From contig CAYLJO010000187.1 in assembly GCA_964383905.1 (NCBI GenBank), forward strand, positions 1 to 12,283: a stretch of 12,283 nucleotides of DNA, read 5' to 3'. Position numbers and translations under genes: made by a program. This DNA comes from CAYLJO01 sp964383905. GTDB lineage: Bacteria > Acidobacteriota > Blastocatellia > Pyrinomonadales > Pyrinomonadaceae. Shown here piece after piece: positions 8,101 to 12,283 of the stretch; position 1 is the first letter of the stretch; the number at the start of each line of letters is the position of its first letter. The notes below the pieces were generated by a model. The model did no database searches. It saw only the letters and a program-made list of their open reading frames with translations, and was not told the origin of the DNA.

Positions 8101-8679
8101 TCGCCTGAGGTCCCGTGATTCCTCGGACAATCTGCGCGCATCCTCCAGAGCGCGGTCTTCCGCCGTCGGACTCCTGAGCGCGATAACCTTAGCCTCATAC
8201 CGCCCCGGCGCTGCATTCCTCTCCGCCGCGTGCACCTCAAGCCTGTAAGTTCCTGCAACCTCGGCGATGAATGTTAATTGCTCTGATCCCTGCTTTCCTT
8301 TTGCGCTGTCTGCTTCTAGCAGCTTTTGGCCGTCAGGGCTGAACAGCGCCAGCGCCAGGTTAATGTCGCGCTGCTCAACCACCACCTGCAGATATTGATC
8401 GGCGGCAAGCCTGACTTGGTATAAATGCGACTGGCCGCTCTTCAACTCTCGCTCAATCGGCTTTCCTAGTTCCAACGGGCGCACATCCACATTCTCTTGG
8501 CTGGCATCATCTGTGCTGACACTCGCTGCCGGCGCAAGCGATGAGAGGGCACGCGCGTTGTTGGCCCTCATCACCAGCCCGACCAAAAGCGACAGGCCAA
8601 GAAAACAGGCGACGGCGCGGCCAGAGGAAGATTGACTCCGATGATCCGAAACCAAGCTCGATGTGCCTCTATTAGTCAT
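5104..8679 (-). CDS. Exported TPR-CHAT caspase-like protease
   Basis: A 1191-aa protein. Residues 1-44 hold a long basic lead and a hydrophobic core (VACFLGLSLLVGLVM) ending ARA, a signal peptide or membrane anchor. Residues about 64-166 match a pre-peptidase C-terminal (PPC) beta domain (LELGKPIERELKSGQSHLYQ, VAGTYRLEVHA). Residues 173-635 are TPRs, with ten units of exactly 42 residues from 215. A coiled coil covers 742-762. The CHAT domain occupies about 840-1191: the His motif LHIATHGFF puts the catalytic His at 1016, and VVLSACDTGVG puts the Cys at 1096, so the caspase-like dyad is intact; SLWPVSD and the helix YYKGLMRG follow as in the family. The start is ATG at 8679 with GGAG 8 nt upstream. 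It is first in a tight unit with a sigma factor and a membrane anti-sigma-like protein. Substrate unknown. Confidence 0.95.
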   Translation of the reverse strand: MTNRGTSSLVSDHRSQSSSGRAVACFLGLSLLVGLVMRANNARALSSLAPAASVSTDDASQENVDVRPLELGKPIERELKSGQSHLYQVRLAADQYLQVVVEQRDINLALALFSPDGQKLLEADSAKGKQGSEQLTFIAEVAGTYRLEVHAAERNAAPGRYEAKVIALRSPTAEDRALEDARRLSEESRDLRRKGKYDAALPPAERALAIREKVLGPNHAMVAESLHDLAVLYIDKGNYAKAEPLTQRALAIREKVLGPEHPDVAESLNSLGVVFYSKGEYAKAESFMQQSLLISEKVLGADHPDVATALVSLGKLFWAKGDYTRSEQLFQQALSIQERALGADDPVVAATVASLAVLAYNTGNYSKSESLYQRAIEVWEKTLGPNHPSVAKALHNLAVIYDRQRDYVKAEPLYQRALTIWEKALGPEHPDLAQGINNLADLYARKGDYTQAEPLYRRVLAIREKTLGPNHPRVAWSLSTFGSLLEAQGKYAEAESLYQRALSIQEKALGPDHPDVAATLRKLGSHFSRRGEYSKAEPLYQRAKTILEKALGPDHPDVAQLLNDLGELYEKEQDYAKAEPLYRRALEIGEKSVGPIHPDVAITLQGLAVLYQAKGDLQQSLAFLSRYNEVRERNLEHNLPLGSEQQKLSYLKLFAEDTDNALSLHIQSAPHDARALQLALTTLLRRKGRGLDATTDNIALLRSRADAQDQALFTQLSDARAHLAMLTLKGPDKTNAATYGAQLKRLEEELEQLEEEISARSAEFRAQSHPVTLEAVQSAIPEGAALVEFALYHPTDGQAGKERPPRYAAYVLARQGEARWMDLGEAESIDRAVGAWRQALRDPDRTDVKRLARAVDAKVMQPVRTLLGPSRQLLISPDGALNLIPFAALFDEGSSYLVERYTITYLTSGRDLLRLQVPRKSKRLPVVVADPAFGEPATLAPSDVAGAQNAQSGGGKGGRARVDYSRVFFGPLPGVGDEVRSLRQLLPQATFLLKEQATEAAVKRVSGPSILHIATHGFFLQDARRERDDTRAAGQGREATRLGKWAADVDNPLLRSGLALAGANQVGEGSDDGLLTALEVAGLDLWGTKLVVLSACDTGVGEVRNGDGVYGLRRALVLAGAESQTMSLWPVSDRSTRDLMIGYYKGLMRGEGRGEALRQVQLQMLRSKSHNHPYYWASFIHSGAWNNLEGR
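6778..8037 (-). repeat. Ten tandem 126-bp units encoding TPRs
   Basis: Within the CHAT protease gene, the anchor L-G-x-x-H-P-x-V-A recurs at residues 215, 257, 299, 341, 383, 425, 467, 509, 551 and 593, a period of exactly 42 aa (126 bp) with no insertions. Each unit carries the TPR signature L..LA.LY...G.Y..AE.LYQRAL.I.EK. The 42-residue form is the Kinesin-light-chain-like TPR_12 type, which generally binds peptides or protein partners. Units 5-9 are the most alike. Confidence 0.9.
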
Positions 8680-8766
8680 AGCAGCAACTCCGTCCTCACA
8701 AGCAACTGCTGCCAGATGGCTGTTACAACTCAGGAAGGTCTAATGATCTCTATTGAGTCCCTCTGT
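8680..8766 (-). promoter_or_regulatory. Probable promoter region of the CHAT-sigma unit
   Basis: The 87 bp between the CHAT protease start and the recombinase remnant must hold or adjoin the leader of the unit. An SD (GGAG) is visible at the gene start. I see no convincing sigma-70 or ECF (GGAAC-type) promoter, so the exact promoter is not called. Confidence 0.35.
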
Positions 8767-9028
8767 GTCCATCACAGCATCGGCTTCGCCCAGAATCTGA
8801 AAGGGTACGCGCGATTGGCAGGCATTGAGCAGATTCACCTGCATCAGCTGCGGCACTCGTTCGCGAGGATGGTGGCCGAGGAGAGCGGGTCAATTACAGA
8901 GACCAGAGGAAGCGCTGATGCATCAGCATGTCTCGACCACTCGTGTTTATGTGCAGCGAATCGCGGTGAGGCGAGACAAGCACAGCCGGAAGATCAGTCA
9001 GAGATTGAAGAGGGTGAAGGAAAGATGA
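8767..9028 (+). pseudogene. Tyrosine recombinase (phage-type integrase) remnant, C-terminal end, frameshifted
   Basis: Two overlapping plus-strand frames together encode the last part of a XerC/D-like recombinase. In the first frame YARLAGIEQIHLHQLRHSFARM contains the H-x-L-R-H box, with the catalytic Arg codon at 8851-8853. After about 8905 the match moves to the second frame: EALMHQHVSTTRVYVQRI, with the His codon at 8921 and the nucleophile Tyr codon at 8948-8950, then a basic tail ending at TGA 9026-9028. The Arg-to-His distance is 70 nt, about 23 codons plus one base, and His to Tyr is 9 residues, both as expected for the family once one base is removed. The usual LGH reads LMH. The N-terminal domain and the first half of the catalytic domain are missing. 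It is a dead fragment pointing to a former mobile element. Confidence 0.75.
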
Positions 9029-9326
9029 CTGCCCCTTCCACTTCGTCGCCAGTATTGGAACAAGCCAAAAAGGGCCTGGCGGTAGCTCCAAAGACAGGCT
9101 TCGCGCGTGACGCGGAGTCATTCTAAGACCTTGTCCTCGACCGAAACTCAATCCAGAGATCAAGAATGCTGTTTCCCTGCTGCCCGGAGCCGTCATCAGC
9201 CTATTCATTCGATTGCTTATTTCTGTTAAAAAAAGTCCATTACTGGCTTTGACTGGGAAAAAGAGAGAATTTTTTGCCGTGCTTCCCTCCAACCAGATAG
9301 AAACTGGTCAGCCAGACGTTCTCTGC
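9029..9326. other. Gap with no recognisable gene
   Basis: 298 bp between the recombinase remnant and the radical SAM gene. It includes an A-rich stretch (TTAAAAAAAG near 9229 and GAATTTTTTG near 9269) and a short hairpin, ACCAG/CTGGT, at about 9293-9309. No stem directly followed by a T-run is seen on the minus strand, so no terminator is called for the radical SAM gene. Confidence 0.4.
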
Positions 9327-10817
9327 CTACTCGCAATACATCTCCGTCAGCTTCCGAAAGTGGTAGCCGAGGGCCGCCAGCATCAACCCGTCTTCGATCT
9401 TGTCGCGGTGCCTCGAGACGACACGACGCATGAAGCGCCAGAACTCGCCGCGCGACTCGTCGCGGACGCCCAAAGCGAGAATGATCCGCACAAAAGCGGC
9501 GATGTCTTCTCGCGTCACTCCGCCTCCGCCCACCTCCGGCGCACCCTCGCGCGTCACCTTGCCGAGGCTGTCAAACGCCCGGCCGTAGAACTCGCGAGGG
9601 CTGTAGATATTGCGGATGATCGACTTGTAGCCCTCGATCAACCGCCCGGCATCCATCTTCGGGACAAAGTTGAGCACACAGTCCGTATTGCTTCCCGTAT
9701 GGTCTCCCGTCAGCCGCCCTTCCCTCCCCAGCCGCCGCCAGAGTTGCGTGTCGGGGATCGCCACCAGTAAGCCGACCATCGCTACAGGGATCGCACTTTC
9801 ACGAATAAAGTTGATCTGCCGCTCGAAGATGTCCTCGGGATCGTTATCAAAACCGACGATGAAGCCGGCCATCACCTCCATCCCGTAGCCCTGGACCTTC
9901 CTCACCGACTCGATCAGATCGCGGCGCGTGTTCTGGCCCTTCTGCGCCTCCTTCAAGCTTTCCTCCATCGGCGTCTCGATACCGATGAAGACCTGCCTAA
10001 AGCCAGCCGCCCGCATCAGCTTGAGTAGTTCTTCGTCGTCGGCCAGATTTATGCTCGCTTCGGTGGTGAAGCTGAAAGGGTAGTGGTTGCGCGCCGACCA
10101 TTCGGTCAACTCCGGCAGCAGATGGCGGACGTTGCGCTTGTTGCCGATGAAGTTGTCGTCAACAATAAAGACCTCCCCGCGCCAGCCCACCCGCACGAGC
10201 GCGTCCAGCTCTGCGATCATCTGCTTATTACTTTTCGTGCGTGGAACGCGGCCGTAGATCTCGATGATGTCGCAGAACTCGCAGTTGAATGGGCAGCCGC
10301 GCGAGTACTGCACCGACATGTCGCTGTACTGTGGGAGTTCGGCGAGACGGAAGTCAGGGATCGGCGTCGCGGAGAGCGCTGGCCGCTCGGCAGCCTTGTA
10401 AACACGTTTCGCGCAGTCATGTTCCAAATCGTCGAGGAATTCGGGAAGCGTCGCCTCGACCTCGCCGACGAAGATGTGGTCGGCGGCGATCATTTCGTTG
10501 ACTCCCATCGAAGCGTAGGGGCCGCCGACCACGACTCTTTTCCCGTGCGCCTTACACGATTCGATGACTCCCTTTAGCGACTCCTTCTGGACGTACATCG
10601 CGCTGACCATCACGACGTCGGCCCATTCAATATCGGCACTCCTGAGCGGCCGGACGTTCATGTCAATCAGCCTTCGATCCCACGACGCCGGCAGCATGGC
10701 GGAGACGGTCAGCAGGCCCAAGGGCGGGAAGGCCGATTTCTTGCCGATAAAGGAGAGGGCGTGCCGAAAGCTCCAGTAGGTGTCCGGGAATTCTGGATAA
10801 ACGAGTAGCGCGTTCAT
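9327..10817 (-). CDS. B12-binding radical SAM protein, DUF4070 type (hopanoid-methylase-like family)
   Basis: A 496-aa protein. Residues 1-140 are a cobalamin-binding Rossmann-like domain opening with LLVYPEFPDTYWSFRHAL and FPPLGLLTVSAMLP, with VVVGGPYAS at 95-103. The classic DxHxxG cobalamin-ligand motif is not present; DMNVRP (52-57) stands in its place, as in many class B radical SAM methylases. Residues about 168-380 are the radical SAM barrel, with CxxxCxxC cysteines at 175, 179 and 182 for the 4Fe-4S cluster, FIVDDNFIGN (217-226) and IGIETPMEESL. The C-terminal region (about 385-496) fits DUF4070. Members of this family include hopanoid C-2 methylase HpnP, but many relatives have other or unknown substrates and no hopanoid gene is nearby, so no symbol is given. 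The start is ATG at 10817, with AGAGGA about 9 nt upstream. The gene appears to stand alone. Confidence 0.94.
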   Translation of the reverse strand: MNALLVYPEFPDTYWSFRHALSFIGKKSAFPPLGLLTVSAMLPASWDRRLIDMNVRPLRSADIEWADVVMVSAMYVQKESLKGVIESCKAHGKRVVVGGPYASMGVNEMIAADHIFVGEVEATLPEFLDDLEHDCAKRVYKAAERPALSATPIPDFRLAELPQYSDMSVQYSRGCPFNCEFCDIIEIYGRVPRTKSNKQMIAELDALVRVGWRGEVFIVDDNFIGNKRNVRHLLPELTEWSARNHYPFSFTTEASINLADDEELLKLMRAAGFRQVFIGIETPMEESLKEAQKGQNTRRDLIESVRKVQGYGMEVMAGFIVGFDNDPEDIFERQINFIRESAIPVAMVGLLVAIPDTQLWRRLGREGRLTGDHTGSNTDCVLNFVPKMDAGRLIEGYKSIIRNIYSPREFYGRAFDSLGKVTREGAPEVGGGGVTREDIAAFVRIILALGVRDESRGEFWRFMRRVVSRHRDKIEDGLMLAALGYHFRKLTEMYCE

Positions 10818-10898
10818 GGGTCATCTTCCTCTGCCCATCTCCAACCAATTTGCGAGCCCTGTTCTCTGGCTAAATCGCCCTTCCTCATCAAGCGCCAC

Positions 10899-10924
10899 AC
10901 CGACGGGGCTGCCCCCTGCTCACC
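10899..10924. repeat. Partial copy of the inverted-repeat sequence
   Basis: ACCGACGGGG (10899-10908) followed after 9 nt by GCTCACC (10918-10924) repeats the left arm and loop of the hairpin at 11014-11034, where the same two words are 4 nt apart. The intervening bases make a small GGGG-CTG-CCCC stem. This suggests a degenerate second copy of the same element. Confidence 0.4.
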
Positions 10925-11008
10925 TTCGTCGATAGCCATCAACTCCTAGCCATGACGAGCGGTGGCTCGCGACTCAAATGTCCCAGTAGTACCGGCATCG
11001 GAGAGGCA

Positions 11009-11047
11009 ACCAGACCGACGGGGGATAGCTCACCCCGTCGGTCTGGT
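11009..11047. repeat. Perfect 15-bp inverted repeat, hairpin with 9-nt loop
   Basis: The left arm ACCAGACCGACGGGG (11009-11023) is the exact reverse complement of the right arm CCCCGTCGGTCTGGT (11033-11047); the loop is 11024-11032. Neither strand has a T-run after the stem, so an ordinary intrinsic terminator is unlikely. A related word occurs at 10899-10924. Confidence 0.8.
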
Positions 11048-11184
11048 ATGCTACCGGAACAAGTTTTAACGCGATGCGCGACCAACTCTCCTCAGACCTT
11101 GCCGCGCTGTCAATGAGTTTCTGAATTAGCCAATTGTCAGTCGTGAGGCTCTACGCTTTGGTGCAGACTATCGAAGGCGGAATG

Positions 11185-11407
11185 CTACCGTACTGCTTCT
11201 AAGAAGCGGAAATCAGACACCCAGCCATCTCCCCTGTCGTCGCTAAGGATGGCGATCCGACCCGTGGAGATGAACGCCAGCTTCAAGATCTCCCATTCGT
11301 CATCCCTGCACTTTGCCTCCCTTCTAAATCCGCCGCCATACTATTAGAATGATGACCATCAGTAGAGCCACTCCGAACCCACCCTGGAGCAGCCTATAGC
11401 CCCGGTT
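11185..11407 (-). pseudogene. Possible frameshifted small membrane protein
   Basis: On the minus strand two abutting frames give protein-like sequence. The first (11407 to 11324) reads YRLLQGGFGVALLM followed by VIILIVWRRI and a stop: a plausible transmembrane helix with basic residues after it. The second (11340 to 11185) reads REAKCRDDEWEILKLAFIST, then GRIAILSDDRGDGWVSDFRF, and stops at 11185. It has no ATG of its own. One indel near 11330 would join helix and soluble tail into a protein of about 65-75 residues. No family is recognised, and both frames are short enough to be chance. Confidence 0.28.
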
Positions 11408-11411
11408 TTAC

Positions 11412-11642
11412 CTATTCTCCCTTTGGATAGTGTGATATGAAGCCTGGATTGTTCCTAAAGTGCTCTTCTACCTTCTGCCGCGTTGGCCTCTCTTCAAACT
11501 TGTGGATAAACATATTGCCAGTGACATGCACTTCTGCCGAGAACTCACCATCCTTCTCATAAATCCTAAAGGGGACCCGATGCCCCCAGATCGGACTTTG
11601 CCAGGCTTCTATCAGCATATCCTTGTGTTCCATCTGCTCCAT
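11412..11642 (-). CDS. Small hypothetical protein
   Basis: A 76-aa ORF from ATG at 11642 (MEQMEHKD...), or 73 aa from the ATG at 11633, which has GGAG only 3 nt upstream; neither start has a good SD. The frame also extends upstream to a TTG at 11681. The composition is protein-like: WQSPIWGHRVPFRIYEKDG, then AEVHVTGNMFIHKFEERPT, then a charged helix QKVEEHFRNNPGF. This suggests a small beta-beta-helix soluble protein. No family is recognised. The same reading frame upstream contains two TAG stops and then a signal-peptide-like ORF, so this could also be the surviving 3' end of a broken exported-protein gene. Confidence 0.42.
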   Translation of the reverse strand: MEQMEHKDMLIEAWQSPIWGHRVPFRIYEKDGEFSAEVHVTGNMFIHKFEERPTRQKVEEHFRNNPGFISHYPKGE

Positions 11643-11717
11643 GTAGATGACTACTGTTAAGACTTTGGCGAATGGTGACAACTATACGCTGATCAAGCTC
11701 AAATAGATAGGTATATT

Positions 11718-11840
11718 CTACATACGGAATAAGCGAACAGCCACCTTCCGGAGCGGAGCATCGTTCTGTGGCCGCGAGTGAGAGACGCCCGCAGGAGACG
11801 CGAGCGCGACGAGTACCACACAGATGATCCACCGGCGCAT
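11718..11840 (-). pseudogene. Signal-peptide-like ORF, probably the 5' end of a broken gene
   Basis: ATG at 11840 opens a 40-codon frame beginning MRRWIICVVLVALASPAGVS, a convincing signal peptide with cleavage expected after about residue 20, followed by HSRPQNDAPLRKVAVRLFRM and TAG at 11720-11718. A further TAG lies in the same frame near 11684, and past it the frame continues into the small ORF ending at 11412. A neighbouring frame gives YVEYTYLFELDQRIVVTIRQ just beyond the first stop, which also reads like protein. So either nonsense changes or a frameshift has broken the gene. The SD-like GGGGAG is about 15 nt from the ATG, too far for a good site. Confidence 0.3.
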
Positions 11841-12283
11841 TCGAGGCAGATAACTCTCCCCGCATTCATGACCTAACATCCTGAGACCTTAACTGAGGGA
11901 GCCATGATACGAGCTTAGGTCGTATCTGTGAATCTACCCAGAGAGCGACCGCCTTCTTAGTGCCAACTCTCTACCGTAGAACGGGGCGCGCAATTAAACC
12001 GGCGCGCCGGAAAGACCTCAGGCCGGCAGCGAGTACGCCGCCGGTGTGCCCCTCTACCACCGTCGTGATCATCGCCTCTTCGGCTCCGGCCTCTACCACC
12101 CCTTCTTATTCAGCCCTTGCTCCGCTCAACCGAGCGTCAGCAGGTATTCGGTGATTCGGCGCCGATCCGACCATACGATGCCCAAAACAGTTCCGGGGGC
12201 GATTCTGCGCGAAGTTTTAGGGCGATCAAGCATCTCCTGACCCAACCCTCTAGTTTCTGTTTCACATAAACACTGTGTGCAAC
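11841..12283. other. Terminal stretch with no recognisable gene
   Basis: 443 bp to the window edge. Open frames here lack protein-like composition. Two small hairpins are visible: GATACGA/TCGTATC (11906-11926, 7-nt loop) and GGCGCGC/GCGCGCC (11985-12008, 10-nt loop), neither followed by a T-run. The word CCTCTACCACC occurs twice, near 12051 and 12089. Confidence 0.4.

Larger units (their letters stand above)
10818..11184. other. Gene-poor stretch with a strong inverted repeat
   Basis: 367 bp upstream of the radical SAM gene. I see no coding sequence. It contains a perfect 15-bp inverted repeat and a related half-copy about 110 bp to the left (both listed separately). The promoter of the radical SAM gene should lie at its left end, but no clear boxes are visible. 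Confidence 0.45.

Noticed and set aside
3430..8679. CRISPR-associated TPR-CHAT (Craspase) system
   Set aside because: No CRISPR repeats, no gRAMP (Cas7-11) gene, and the CHAT protein carries a signal peptide and PPC domain, unlike Csx29.
8632..9126. Single 164-aa plus-strand frame read as a gene
   Set aside because: Only its middle matches a tyrosine recombinase; the start overlaps the CHAT gene and the end is out of frame with the recombinase tail, so it is reported as a remnant.
8894..9292. 132-aa minus-strand frame
   Set aside because: It overlaps the recombinase remnant antisense and has no SD or recognisable domain.
9293..9309. Possible terminator of the radical SAM gene
   Set aside because: The stem is only 5 bp and no T-run follows it on the minus strand.

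Overview
This window looks like chromosome of a free-living Gram-negative bacterium, GC-rich but not extreme. The mix of secreted proteins of unknown function, a signal-peptide TPR-CHAT protease, an ECF sigma factor with a cysteine-free membrane partner, and a B12-dependent radical SAM protein of the DUF4070 type is what I would expect in Acidobacteriota (Blastocatellia-like). That placement is inference from gene content; the window has no rRNA or other phylogenetic marker. Every well-supported intact gene lies on the minus strand. I see no tRNA, rRNA, CRISPR array or complete insertion sequence.

Layout from the left. Positions 1-3033 hold a run of exported-protein genes transcribed leftwards: a 637-aa secreted protein (3033 to 1120), a 260-aa membrane-anchored protein whose N-terminal half resembles the emfourin protease-inhibitor fold and whose C-terminal part is a small cysteine-rich domain (1081 to 299), and the start of a third exported protein that leaves the window at position 1 (208 to 1). 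A 16-codon ORF with an excellent Shine-Dalgarno sequence overlaps the start of that last gene by ATGA. Positions 3034-3429 form a non-coding gap.

Positions 3430-8679 hold the most interesting unit, also transcribed leftwards: a 1191-aa protein with signal peptide, pre-peptidase-like domain, ten 42-residue TPR units and a CHAT caspase-like domain with His and Cys in place; then, 3 nt later, an ECF-type sigma factor; then, 66 nt later, a single-pass membrane protein with the layout of an anti-sigma factor, but with no cysteine and so no zinc-binding motif. The order protease, sigma factor, membrane partner suggests a transcriptional switch controlled by proteolysis.

Positions 8680-9326 hold no intact gene but contain the frameshifted C-terminal end of a tyrosine recombinase on the plus strand. 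Positions 9327-10817 encode a B12-binding radical SAM protein (DUF4070 type, the wider family of hopanoid methylases). Positions 10818-12283 are gene-poor: a perfect 15-bp inverted repeat, one plausible small ORF, and pieces of signal-peptide, membrane and soluble coding sequence with in-frame stops, which suggests decayed genes.
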